A stretch of 9,375 nt of DNA. Origin: Streptosporangiaceae bacterium (lineage in GTDB: Bacteria > Actinomycetota > Actinomycetes > Streptosporangiales > Streptosporangiaceae). The notes beneath the pieces are model-generated. The model was not told the DNA's origin, ran no database searches, and was given only the letters and a program-made list of their open reading frames with translations. Positions 1-6,579 of the stretch are shown here, piece by piece (position 1 is the stretch's first letter; each line of letters starts with the position of its first letter). The translations under genes and the position numbers were made by a program. Location of the stretch: NCBI GenBank assembly GCA_030045295.1, contig JASIGD010000507.1:1-9375 (forward strand). The letters run 5' to 3'.

Positions 1-593
1 ATTACACCGCGCCGGTCGCCACCATGCCCGTCTACCTCGGCTACCTGCGGGCCAGGTTCGAGCAGGCCGGCGGCACCGTCGAGGCATCGCCGGTGCGGTC
101 GCTGGCCGAGGTGGCCGGGACGGCCCCGTTCGTGGTCAACTGCTCCGGCGTCGCCGCCCGGGACCTGGTGCCCGACCCCGCGGTCGTGCCGGTCCGCGGC
201 CAGGTGGTCCTGGCCGCCAACCCGGGCATCGAGGAGTTCTTCATCAGCAGGGACGAAGAACCGCCCTGGATCGTGTACATGTTCCCGCACGGTGACACGG
301 TCCTGCTCGGCGGCACCAACCAGGAGGGTGACTGGGATCTGGACCCGAAGCCCGAGATAGCCGAACGGATCGTGGCCGGTTGCGCCGCCATCGATCCCCG
401 GCTGCGAGAGGCGGCGATCCTCGGGCACCGCGTCGGGCTGCGCCCGTGCCGTCCCGAGGTGCGGCTGGAGGCCGAGCCGCTCGACGGGAGCGTGCTGTGG
501 CACAACTACGGGCACGGCGGCGCCGGCGTCTCCCTGTCCTGGGGCTGCGCCGCCGAGATCACCAGCGCCGTCTGCGGCTGGTCCTCCGGCTGA
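1..593 (+). CDS. D-amino acid oxidase (FAD), C-terminal part, 5' end outside window
   Basis: FAD enzyme that oxidatively deaminates D-amino acids to 2-oxo acids, releasing ammonia and H2O2. The reading frame is open to the left edge (first full codon at 3), so the N-terminal Rossmann FAD domain is missing; the ATG at 24 is internal. Counting from that Met, residues 59-104 (RGQVVL... to GGTNQEGDW) match the substrate-domain core of the family. Tyr85 (VYMFP) falls where an active-site Tyr of pig DAAO lies. Arg140 in GLRPCRPEVRLE corresponds to the substrate-carboxylate Arg (Arg283 in pig, from memory). Residues 159-175, WHNYGHGGAGVSLSWGC, form the family C-terminal signature, with Trp where an aliphatic residue is usual. 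No peroxisomal-type tail is expected or seen. It could prefer D-Asp or D-Glu rather than neutral D-amino acids; substrate cannot be read here. The next gene starts 69 nt downstream on the same strand but has its own promoter-like element. Confidence 0.9.
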   Translation, partial: YTAPVATMPVYLGYLRARFEQAGGTVEASPVRSLAEVAGTAPFVVNCSGVAARDLVPDPAVVPVRGQVVLAANPGIEEFFISRDEEPPWIVYMFPHGDTVLLGGTNQEGDWDLDPKPEIAERIVAGCAAIDPRLREAAILGHRVGLRPCRPEVRLEAEPLDGSVLWHNYGHGGAGVSLSWGCAAEITSAVCGWSSG

Positions 594-607
594 GCCGCGA
601 GGCGCGC

Positions 608-625
608 CCGGGCCGGGCCGCCCGG
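608..625 (+). terminator. GC-rich hairpin after the D-amino acid oxidase gene
   Basis: A 6-bp perfect stem (CCGGGC at 608-613 with GCCCGG at 620-625) has a 6-nt loop and lies 15 nt after the stop codon. There is no T-tract, as is common for actinobacterial terminators. The surrounding DNA is almost pure G/C, so such a stem could arise by chance. Confidence 0.3.
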
Positions 626-628
626 CGA

Positions 629-655
629 TTGTGCCACCCGCCCGCGGGATACGCT
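629..655 (+). promoter_or_regulatory. Putative promoter of LLM1, leaderless type
   Basis: TACGCT (650-655) fits the actinobacterial -10 TANNNT and ends 7 nt before the ATG at 663, so transcription would start at about the A of the start codon. TTGTGC (629-634) could be the -35, but the 15-nt spacer is short. There is no Shine-Dalgarno sequence before the ATG. Confidence 0.45.
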
Positions 656-662
656 GCTACCC

Positions 663-1580
663 ATGAAGTTCGCGATCGCCATCCCGCAGTTCTACTCCGA
701 CGGCGGGTTCGATCCTTCGGCCTTCCGGGCCTACTTCGAGCGGGCCGAGGAACTCGGCTTCCACAGTGCCTGGACTCAGGAAGGGATCCTTAACCCCGGC
801 CCCCAGCTCAGCCCGATCGAGGCGATGAGCTACGCGGCCGCCTGCACCCAGCGGATGCGCCTGGGGTGCGTGGTGTTCGTGTCCACCCTGCACAGTCCCG
901 TGCACCTGGCTAAGAGCATCGCCACGCTGGACCAGCTCAGCCGCGGCCGGATCGAGGTCGGGGTCGGCACCGGCGGGAAGGGGCGCCCGTTCGCCGCGTT
1001 CGGGGTGGAGCCCTCCCGGTACGTATCCAGGTTCACCGAGGGAATCGAGCTGATGAAGGCGCTGTGGACCGAGCCGAGGGTTACCTTCCGCGGCGAGTTC
1101 TGGCAGCTCGAGAACGCGCCGATGGAACCCAAGCCGTTCCAGAAGCCGTTCCCGCCGCTGTGGTTCGGCGCGTCCAGCGAACCCGCGGTGCGGCGGGCCG
1201 TGCGCCTGGCCGACGGCTTCTTCGGCGCGGGATCGACCCCGACGGTCAGGTTCGCCGACCTGGTCCAGGTGGCCAGGAACGCCCTGGCGGAGGCGGGCAG
1301 GCCGGCCGGGAGCTTCCCCATCGCCAAGCGCGTGTACACCGCGATCGACGAGGACGCGGAGCGGGCGCGGGCGCGGATGAACGGCGCCCTGGCGGGCATC
1401 TACGGGCAGCGGGTGCCGTCCATCGAGGCCGCCGCGGTCGCGGGCACGGCCGCCGACTGCGTCCGTGAGCTGCACCAGGTCGCCGAGGCCGGCGCGGAGC
1501 TGATCTTGTGCACGGCGCTGTTCGACCAGCGGGAGCAGATGGAACAGCTCGCCGCCGCCGTCATCCCCAAGCTCGGCTAG
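663..1580 (+). CDS. LLM class flavin-dependent oxidoreductase (LLM1)
   Basis: Luciferase-like monooxygenase fold (TIM barrel) of 305 aa, a normal length for the family. It is a cytoplasmic oxidoreductase using FMN or coenzyme F420; the substrate is unknown. Family marks: N-terminal strand MKFAIAIPQF; the FERAEELGFHSAW helix (25-37); TQRMRLG (62-68) leading into VVFVSTLHSPVHLAK (70-84); ATLDQLSRGRIEVGVGTGG (87-105), the classic TLDxLSxGRxxxGxGxG segment; RFTEGIELMKALW (123-135) followed by FRGEFW; and PPLWFGASSEPAVRRAVRLADGF (164-186). The last 50 residues include the usual GTAADCVRELHQVAEAGAE region. The ATG at 663 is chosen because it begins the first barrel strand and sits 7 nt after a -10-like hexamer. 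The gene lies downstream of the amino acid oxidase on the same strand. A second LLM gene lies about 520 bp further on, but the two are clearly divergent in sequence and do not look like a recent duplication. Confidence 0.92.
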   Translation: MKFAIAIPQFYSDGGFDPSAFRAYFERAEELGFHSAWTQEGILNPGPQLSPIEAMSYAAACTQRMRLGCVVFVSTLHSPVHLAKSIATLDQLSRGRIEVGVGTGGKGRPFAAFGVEPSRYVSRFTEGIELMKALWTEPRVTFRGEFWQLENAPMEPKPFQKPFPPLWFGASSEPAVRRAVRLADGFFGAGSTPTVRFADLVQVARNALAEAGRPAGSFPIAKRVYTAIDEDAERARARMNGALAGIYGQRVPSIEAAAVAGTAADCVRELHQVAEAGAELILCTALFDQREQMEQLAAAVIPKLG

Positions 1581-1616
1581 CTGACGCCCGGGCCGGTCCG
1601 CGGCGGGATCGTCAGC
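1580..1616 (+). terminator. Strong bulged hairpin at the LLM1 stop codon
   Basis: GCTGACG (1580-1586) pairs with CGTCAGC (1610-1616), and the stem continues inward with CCCG (1587-1590) to CGGG (1604-1607) after a 2-nt AT bulge. This gives 11 bp around a GC-rich loop. The stem begins on the last base of the TAG stop codon. No T-tract follows. It most likely ends LLM1 transcription, and it could also stop antisense transcription arriving from the minus-strand remnant at 1680-2006. Confidence 0.55.
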
Positions 1617-1679
1617 GCGCCGAGTCACGGCCTCCGGCAGGCCGGCCGGCCAGGGCAGCGATATGCGGGGGCAGGGGCA

Positions 1680-2006
1680 GTTGACCGCGTGCTCGAATAC
1701 CGACCTGGCCAGGACCAGCCCGTCCACGTGGGTCACGGTCACGCAGATCGTGGCCTTCGGGGCCGAGACCAGGCTGCGGCTGGCCACCGAGCCGTGCAGG
1801 TACAAAATCTCCGGGTCGGGCCCGTCCCCGGCCACGCCGTACGCGGTGGGAACGACCATCGGGTCACCGTCGACGATGACCCCGAGATGGCAGATCACAC
1901 CCGCGGCCAGGATGTCCGCGAGATCCCGCCGGTCGGTGCTGCCCTGCTCGCGCAGGCGCCGGTGCCGGGTGCGCTCGGTCGCTGACAAGGCGGACGATTC
2001 AGGCAT
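1680..2006 (-). pseudogene. 3'-truncated pyridoxamine 5'-phosphate oxidase-fold protein remnant
   Basis: The first 109 codons from the ATG at 2006 encode the N-terminal half of a PPOX-fold flavoprotein (split beta-barrel, FMN-binding family). Visible marks are DLADILAAGVICHLGVIVDG (29-48) with DPMVVPTAYG, ILYLHGSVASRSL (67-79) and VTVTHVDGLVLARSVF (89-104). After HAVN (106-109), where relatives continue with a conserved NYRSVV-type strand and about 100 more residues, the sequence becomes low-complexity Pro/Ala/Arg with no family resemblance. The frame does not stop: it stays open antisense through all of LLM1 to 657 (449 codons), probably a GC-skew artefact. The other two minus frames past the break end after about 20 codons and give no family C-terminus either. 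I read it as a gene that lost its 3' half by deletion; a short or chimeric expressed product is possible because the promoter at 2013-2041 looks intact. Confidence 0.6.
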
Positions 2007-2012
2007 GGCTGG

Positions 2013-2041
2013 AGTCTACGAGGTGCCGATTCGAACGTCAG
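2013..2041 (-). promoter_or_regulatory. Promoter of the PPOX-fold remnant, leaderless type
   Basis: Read on the minus strand: CTGACG (2041-2036), a 17-nt spacer, then TAGACT (2018-2013), ending 6 nt before the ATG at 2006. It matches TTGACA/TATAAT at four positions each with ideal spacing, the best promoter-like element in the window. There is no Shine-Dalgarno, so the transcript would start at or next to the ATG. Confidence 0.55.
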
Positions 2042-2091
2042 TATCAGCCAGGCCCGACCGGCGCACCACCGCCCGTTCGGAGAAATATCAC

Positions 2092-2097
2092 TAAGGT
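2092..2097 (+). promoter_or_regulatory. Putative -10 (or Shine-Dalgarno) for LLM2
   Basis: TAAGGT ends 6 nt before the ATG at 2104, fitting a leaderless -10. The AAGG inside it could instead be a Shine-Dalgarno 7 nt from that ATG. Either reading favours 2104 over the ATG at 2098, which lies directly against the hexamer. No clear -35 is seen. Confidence 0.4.
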
Positions 2098-2103
2098 ATG
2101 GCC

Positions 2104-3033
2104 ATGCGGATCGGATTCGGTGCCCCTGTCGCCGGCGCGTGGGCCACTCCCGGGTGCCTCGCATCATTCGCCGAGCGGGCCGAGCGAGCCGGGTACGCGT
2201 CGCTGTGGAGCTTTCAGCGGCTGCTCGTCCCCGAAGGTTCCGGCCTGGAGCCGGTGTACCGAAGCGTGCTGGATCCGATGGTCGCGCTCGGGTACGCGGC
2301 CGCGCGTACCTCGCGGATCAGGCTCGGCGTGGCCGTGGTCAACCTGCCGTTCGTTTCACCGGCCTACCTGGCCAAGCAGGCCACGACCGTCGACGTGCTG
2401 TCCGGCGGCCGCCTCGACCTGGGTCTCGGCATCGGCTGGATGCCCGAGGAGTTCGCCGCGACCGGAGCGTCCACGGCCGGGCGCGGCGCTCGGGCCGAGG
2501 AGTTCCTGGCCGTGCTCCGCGCGCTGTGGGCCGATGAGGTCAGCTCGTTCCGCGGCGAGTTCTACACGATACCGCCCGGGCGGCAGGATCCCCGGCCGGT
2601 GCAGCGGCAGTGGCAGGGGGCCGGGCCGCCGGTGCTGCTGGGCGGCATGTCACGCCCGGCCATTGAGCGGGCGGGGCGGATCGCGGACGGCTGGATCACC
2701 TCGAGCCGGGCCGACCTGTCGAAGATCGGCGAGGCGATCGGCGTGATGAGGGCGGCGGCGTCGGCGGCCGGGCGCGATCCCGCGGCTTTGCGCATCATCT
2801 GCCGGGGCGTGGTGCTAGCCGGCGCCGAGGCGCAGGGACCGGACGGCGGACGCCGGCTGCTCTCCGGGACCTACCGGCAGATACGCGGTGATGCCGGGTG
2901 GCTGGCCGAGCGGGGCGTCACCGAGCTGTTCTACGACCTGAACTGGGATCCGCAGGTCGGGTCCCCCTCCGTAGCGCCGGAAGCCGCGGCCGAGCGCGCA
3001 GGCGAGATCCTGGCCGAGCTCGCCCCGAGGTGA
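2104..3033 (+). CDS. LLM class F420-dependent-type oxidoreductase (LLM2)
   Basis: Luciferase-like TIM-barrel oxidoreductase of 309 aa. The pattern resembles the actinobacterial F420-dependent group typified by Rv2161c-like proteins; cofactor and substrate are inferred, not shown. Numbered from the ATG at 2104: MRIGFGAPVAG opens the first strand; FAERAERAGYASLWSFQRLL (22-41) is the first helix and cofactor-side loop; RIRLGVAVVNLPF (71-83); TTVDVLSGGRLDLGLGIGW (95-113), the TxDxLSxGRxxLGxGxGW signature, followed by MPEEFAATG; EEFLAVLRALW then FRGEFY (149-154); PPVLLGGMSRPAIERAGRIADGW (175-197). The C-terminus ELFYDLNWDPQVGSP is typical of this subgroup. The upstream in-frame ATG at 2098 is less likely because it abuts the TAAGGT element. 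It is transcribed away from the PPOX remnant and converges on the LAL regulator with a 31-bp gap. Confidence 0.9.
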   Translation: MRIGFGAPVAGAWATPGCLASFAERAERAGYASLWSFQRLLVPEGSGLEPVYRSVLDPMVALGYAAARTSRIRLGVAVVNLPFVSPAYLAKQATTVDVLSGGRLDLGLGIGWMPEEFAATGASTAGRGARAEEFLAVLRALWADEVSSFRGEFYTIPPGRQDPRPVQRQWQGAGPPVLLGGMSRPAIERAGRIADGWITSSRADLSKIGEAIGVMRAAASAAGRDPAALRIICRGVVLAGAEAQGPDGGRRLLSGTYRQIRGDAGWLAERGVTELFYDLNWDPQVGSPSVAPEAAAERAGEILAELAPR

Positions 3034-3064
3034 GCTGGCTCCTGGCCCGCCGTCCGGCCGGTCC

Positions 3065-6058
3065 TCAACGCGCCGACGGCTGGCCGACCAGGCCCTCGCG
3101 GTAGGCGATGGCGGCGGCTTCGGTGCGGCTGGCCGCACCGAGCTTGCCGAGGATGTTGGACACGTGCACGCTGGCCGTCTTCGGCGTGATGAACAGCACG
3201 GCGGCTATCTCCCGGTTGGTGCGGCCCGCCGCGAGGAGCCGGAGCACCTCGCGTTCCCTGCTGGTCAGCGCGGCCAGAACGTCACCGTCCGGCGCCTCGT
3301 CGGGTGCCGTCCCGATCCTGGCCCGGCGGGCGAGGTCGCCGAGCGCGGCGCGGAGCGGCCTGGCTCCGAGCCGTTCCGCCGTCGCCGCGGCCAGGTGCCA
3401 CTGTTCGGCCGCCTCGTCCCGCCGGCCCGCCCCGGCCAGCGCCTCGGCCAGCCGCCACTGGGTGCGGGCTATCTCATAGACGTAGGCGGGACCGAAGGCG
3501 TCGAGGACCGCCCGCCACGCCTCCGGGTCGTTGTCGCCGCAGGCGCGCCGGTACTCCGCCTCGGCCCGGGCGAGCCAGCCGCGCCCCTCGGGGCCGAGGA
3601 TGAACTTCGGCCGCTTGGGGAACGCGGCGCCCTCCCTGGCGATCTGCAGCAGCTCGCCCGCCGCGGCCAGCTCGGCGTCCGCGGCGTTGTCGTCGCCGAC
3701 GGCCCGCGCCTGCAACGCCCGGTCCGCCCGCGCGCTCAGGGCCACCGCGGCCGGCCTGATGACCGACGGGAAGTAGCCCCACGGCGGCTCGAAGCTGACG
3801 TCGATCGATGCCTCGGCCTCAGCCAGGGCCTGCTCGGTATCGCCCTGCCAGAGGGCGTGCTCGGCGAGCAGCCCGCGCGCGATGTACCCGTCGAACCCGT
3901 ACGCCGACCAGAACGGCTCGATCCAGGCGCGCCGTTCCGCCACGGCCGGGTTCCCGCGCGCGACGTCGAGGAACAGGGCCATCGACGACAGCTGCGCCTC
4001 AGGGACGCTGGTCACCCGGATCGGGAAGCCGTCCGCGATCTCCTGCGCGTGATCCCACTTGCCGTCGGCGAAGTGGCACTGGAAATGCAGGTGCTGCACG
4101 TCCAGGCCGTATGGCGCGAGGTTGAGCCCGGCGTGCCTGGCCCGGATGCCGCCCTCGTGCGCGACGGCGGCGCCGGTCGCCAGGTCGCCCCGCTCCAGGT
4201 GCGCCCGGGCCAGGTTATACGCGGCCCTCAGCTCCACGCCGATCATCTTCGCCTGGCGCGCCTGCTTGTGCGCCGCGGTCAGCAGCGTGACGGCTTCGTC
4301 GTTGCGGCCTTCGCGGTTGCTCACGAAGCTGAGCGTGACGAGCGCGTCGGCCTCGACCCACGGCGCGTCGGCGGCGCGGGCCGCGGCCAGCCCCCGCTCG
4401 GCCCATTCCTGGGCCGCGGCGTCGTCGTCCCCGACGAGCAAGGTATTGGCGTAGGTGGCGACCGCTCGCGCGTAGTACGACGTGGGCGGCTCGGCGGGGG
4501 TGGCGTCGACCGTGGCCCTGGCGACCTCGACGGCCTCGGTGAGAACCTTGTAGTCGTCGGCCAGCATCAAGAAGAAGGCGAGGCGCTCACCGATCCTGCT
4601 GATCAGGTTGACGTCTGCGTCGCCGCCCTGGTCGGCTTGGCCGATGAGCGCCTGCCGCAGCCGACGGAGCAGGTACACCGCGTGCCCGACGTCGCCGCTG
4701 TCCGCCGCGCTGGTCGCGGATTTCAGGCCAAGCCTGCCGCGGGCCATGCCGGCCGCCGTCTCCGGCTCGGTCACCCGGTCCCACAGGGCGAGCGCCTGGT
4801 CGTAGTGGCGATGCGCCTCGGCCGGCGCCCCCAGCCGCTCGGCCTCCTTCCCGGCCCTGACCGACGCGGCGAACGCGCCGGGAATGTCGTGGCTGACCAG
4901 GCAATGGTGAGCCAGTTCCGCCGCGGTTCCCGGCACCGTGAGCCGCTGGTCGTCCGAGAGCAGCGCGCTCATAGTGGCGTGCAGCCTGGTCCGCTCGCCG
5001 GGCAGCAGGTCCGCGTAGACGGCCTCCCGGAGCAGCGCGTGGCGGAAGACGTAGCCTTCGGGGCCGTCCGGCACGAGCAGCTGGTGCGCGACCGCCTCCC
5101 GCACCGCGCCCTCGTATTCCGCAGCCTCCAGGCCGGACGCGGCCCGCACCAGCTCGTCGTCGGCCCTGCGCCCGGCCACGGCCGCCGCGCGCAGCACCCG
5201 CTGCGCGCCGTCTGAGAGCTGTTCGACCCGGCTGAGCAGCAGGTCCGCCAGGCCCGCGGGCAGCGCGTGTCCGCGGGAGTCGCCGCTGAGGGAGGCGGCG
5301 AGCAGTTCCTCGGCGTAGTAGGCGTTGCCTTCGGCCCGCGCCACGATGTCGTTCAGCTCGGTCGCGTCGAGGCGGCCCCGGGCCGCCGCCGTCAGGTGCA
5401 CGGCCAGGGCCGAGGGATCCAGCGGCGCGAGGTCGATCGAGATGACGCTCGGCAGCCGCTGCAGCTCAGCCACCACGGGCCGGAGCGGGTGACGTCGGTG
5501 CAGGTCGTCGCTGCGGTAGGTGCCGATCAGCGCGACCCGCTCCCGGTGCAGCATCCGGGACAGGAACGTGACCAGGTCCCTGGTGGACGTGTCGGCCCAG
5601 TGCAGGTCTTCCAGGACCAGCAGCACCGGCGCCGCCGCCGCGAGCTCGGCCAGCAGGCCGAGGACGCCGCCGAACATCTGCTGCCGGGCCAGGCCCGAGC
5701 GGTCCTCGTCGGCCACGCGTCCGTCGTCGGTCTCGGGGAGGAGCCTGCTCAGGGCGGGGCGCGAGCTGAGCGCGTCGAGCACCCCGGTGGACTGGGCCGC
5801 GCTCCTGAGCGCGTCAGCCAGGGGCAGGTAGGGCACGCTGTCGCCCAGCTCGGCGCAGTGGCCGGACAGCACGGTGAAGCCGCGCCCCGCGGCGAGCCGC
5901 GCGACTTCGCTGACCAGGCGAGACTTGCCGACGCCCGCGTCGCCGCTGACCAGCGCGACCACCGAGCGGCCGGCCTGGGCGTCGTCGAGCAGCGCGAGCA
6001 GGCGGCCGAGCTCGCCGTCCCGCCCGACCATCCGCCCGGCTGGCGCTTGCAGAACCAT
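3065..6058 (-). CDS. LuxR-family LAL transcriptional regulator (ATPase-TPR-HTH)
   Basis: Large ATP-binding LuxR (LAL/MalT-like STAND) regulator of 997 aa, expected to bind DNA after ligand- and ATP-driven activation. Residues 10-20 (MVGRDGELGRL) open the AAA-type ATPase. Walker A is GDAGVGKS (39-46), Walker B is LLVLEDLHWAD (about 146-156), and GTYRSDD (179-185) is the sensor segment. The middle, roughly 350-900, is Ala/Glu-rich helical repeat sequence of TPR type. The C-terminus (931-990) is a GerE/LuxR helix-turn-helix: LTSREREVLRLLAAGRTN, then EIAAVLFITPKTASVHVSNI with the recognition helix, then LGAASRTEAAAIA. The frame is open upstream to 6244, but that would overlap msrB, and those 62 codons have no family sequence. 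I start at the ATG at 6058; the GTG at 6064, 5 nt after GGGA, is a fair alternative. The ligand and target genes are unknown; msrB, 67 bp away and divergent, is the nearest candidate target. Confidence 0.93.
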   Translation of the reverse strand: MVLQAPAGRMVGRDGELGRLLALLDDAQAGRSVVALVSGDAGVGKSRLVSEVARLAAGRGFTVLSGHCAELGDSVPYLPLADALRSAAQSTGVLDALSSRPALSRLLPETDDGRVADEDRSGLARQQMFGGVLGLLAELAAAAPVLLVLEDLHWADTSTRDLVTFLSRMLHRERVALIGTYRSDDLHRRHPLRPVVAELQRLPSVISIDLAPLDPSALAVHLTAAARGRLDATELNDIVARAEGNAYYAEELLAASLSGDSRGHALPAGLADLLLSRVEQLSDGAQRVLRAAAVAGRRADDELVRAASGLEAAEYEGAVREAVAHQLLVPDGPEGYVFRHALLREAVYADLLPGERTRLHATMSALLSDDQRLTVPGTAAELAHHCLVSHDIPGAFAASVRAGKEAERLGAPAEAHRHYDQALALWDRVTEPETAAGMARGRLGLKSATSAADSGDVGHAVYLLRRLRQALIGQADQGGDADVNLISRIGERLAFFLMLADDYKVLTEAVEVARATVDATPAEPPTSYYARAVATYANTLLVGDDDAAAQEWAERGLAAARAADAPWVEADALVTLSFVSNREGRNDEAVTLLTAAHKQARQAKMIGVELRAAYNLARAHLERGDLATGAAVAHEGGIRARHAGLNLAPYGLDVQHLHFQCHFADGKWDHAQEIADGFPIRVTSVPEAQLSSMALFLDVARGNPAVAERRAWIEPFWSAYGFDGYIARGLLAEHALWQGDTEQALAEAEASIDVSFEPPWGYFPSVIRPAAVALSARADRALQARAVGDDNAADAELAAAGELLQIAREGAAFPKRPKFILGPEGRGWLARAEAEYRRACGDNDPEAWRAVLDAFGPAYVYEIARTQWRLAEALAGAGRRDEAAEQWHLAAATAERLGARPLRAALGDLARRARIGTAPDEAPDGDVLAALTSREREVLRLLAAGRTNREIAAVLFITPKTASVHVSNILGKLGAASRTEAAAIAYREGLVGQPSAR

Positions 6059-6065
6059 ACGCACG

Positions 6066-6071
6066 AGTATC
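6066..6071 (-). promoter_or_regulatory. Possible -10 of the LAL regulator gene
   Basis: GATACT on the minus strand ends 7 nt before the ATG at 6058. It differs from TANNNT at its first base, and I see no convincing -35. It lies in the 67-bp region shared with the divergent msrB promoter. Confidence 0.3.
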
Positions 6072-6112
6072 CCATCAGGGAGCGACGATTCCGATTCGAT
6101 AAACCCGTGGCG

Positions 6113-6118
6113 TACCCT
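6113..6118 (+). promoter_or_regulatory. Putative -10 of msrB, leaderless type
   Basis: TACCCT ends 7 nt before the ATG at 6126, with no Shine-Dalgarno between them. TTCCGA (6089-6094), 18 nt upstream, is a weak -35 candidate. The expected transcript starts at or next to the ATG. Confidence 0.45.
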
Positions 6119-6125
6119 GCGTCTC

Positions 6126-6530
6126 ATGGACAAGGTCACGCGGACGGACGCGGAGTGGCGGGAGCTCTTGACGCCCGAGGAGTATGCGGTACTGCGCCGG
6201 GCCGGCACCGAGGCGCCGTTCACCGGTGAGTACACCGATACCAAGACCGAGGGCGTCTACCGCTGCCGGGCGTGCGGTGCCGAGCTGTTCCGCTCCGACG
6301 CGAAGTTCGAATCACACTGCGGCTGGCCGTCGTTCTACGAGCCGTCCGAATCGGACGCGGTCGTGCTCATCGAGGACCGGTCGCTGGGAATGACCCGTAC
6401 CGAGGTGCGCTGCGCCGGGTGCGACTCGCACCTGGGTCACGTGTTCACCGGCGAAGGCTACGACGTCCCCACCGACCAGCGCTGGTGCATCAACTCGGTC
6501 TCGCTGAACCTGGAGCCCGCGGCGCCGTGA
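6126..6530 (+). CDS. msrB: Peptide-methionine (R)-S-oxide reductase MsrB
   Basis: Reduces the R form of methionine sulfoxide in oxidised proteins back to methionine, recycled by thioredoxin; cytoplasmic. The 134-aa length is normal for a single-domain MsrB. The sequence shows PFTGEYTDTKTEGVYRCRACG (31-51), four zinc-ligand cysteines in two CxxC pairs (Cys47/Cys50 and Cys96/Cys99), the resolving cysteine in SHCGWPSF (Cys65), the SHLGHVF segment (101-107), and the catalytic cysteine in RWCINS (Cys121). Trp120 replaces the more usual Tyr before the catalytic Cys. All catalytic and metal residues are present, so it should be active. The ATG at 6126 gives the standard N-terminus (DAEWRELLTPEEYAVLRRAGTE). 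It is divergent from the LAL regulator and convergent with arfB. Placement near hemQ and hemG fits a peroxide-handling neighbourhood. Confidence 0.97.
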   Translation: MDKVTRTDAEWRELLTPEEYAVLRRAGTEAPFTGEYTDTKTEGVYRCRACGAELFRSDAKFESHCGWPSFYEPSESDAVVLIEDRSLGMTRTEVRCAGCDSHLGHVFTGEGYDVPTDQRWCINSVSLNLEPAAP

Positions 6531-6533
6531 GCC

Positions 6534-6559
6534 TGCGCCTGATCCGGGCGGTCGGCGCA
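6534..6559. terminator. Hairpin between convergent msrB and arfB
   Basis: TGCGCC (6534-6539) pairs with GGCGCA (6554-6559), extended by GA/TC (6541-6542 with 6552-6553) after a single bulged T, leaving a 9-nt loop. It begins 4 nt after the msrB stop and could serve both converging genes. There is no T-tract. Confidence 0.4.
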
Positions 6560-6579
6560 CGCACCCCGGCGCTTGAGAG

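Noticed and set aside
41..505. 154-codon minus-strand frame opposite the D-amino acid oxidase
   Set aside because: Ser/Arg/Pro-rich shadow of a gene with a clear family signature.
1663..2094. 143-codon plus-strand frame opposite the PPOX remnant
   Set aside because: No recognisable motif, while the minus strand shows clear PPOX family sequence. It is a shadow.
3034..3064. Terminator between convergent LLM2 and the LAL gene
   Set aside because: The 31-bp gap has only short self-complementary CCGG pieces; no stem good enough to call.
3164..5215. 683-codon plus-strand open frame opposite the LAL gene
   Set aside because: Low-complexity Arg/Gly/Pro/Val product with no family motif, entirely antisense to a gene with clear ATPase and HTH motifs. 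Long antisense frames are expected in DNA this GC-rich.
5874..6125. N-terminal extension of MsrB upstream of 6126 (frame open from 5874)
   Set aside because: The extra 84 codons are Ser/Arg/Pro-rich, antisense to the LAL gene and unlike any MsrB domain. The ATG at 6126 gives the standard family N-terminus and follows a -10 element.
5267..6229. 320-codon plus-strand open frame opposite the LAL N-terminus
   Set aside because: Same shadow effect: Gln/Arg/Gly-rich product without motifs, running into msrB in another frame.
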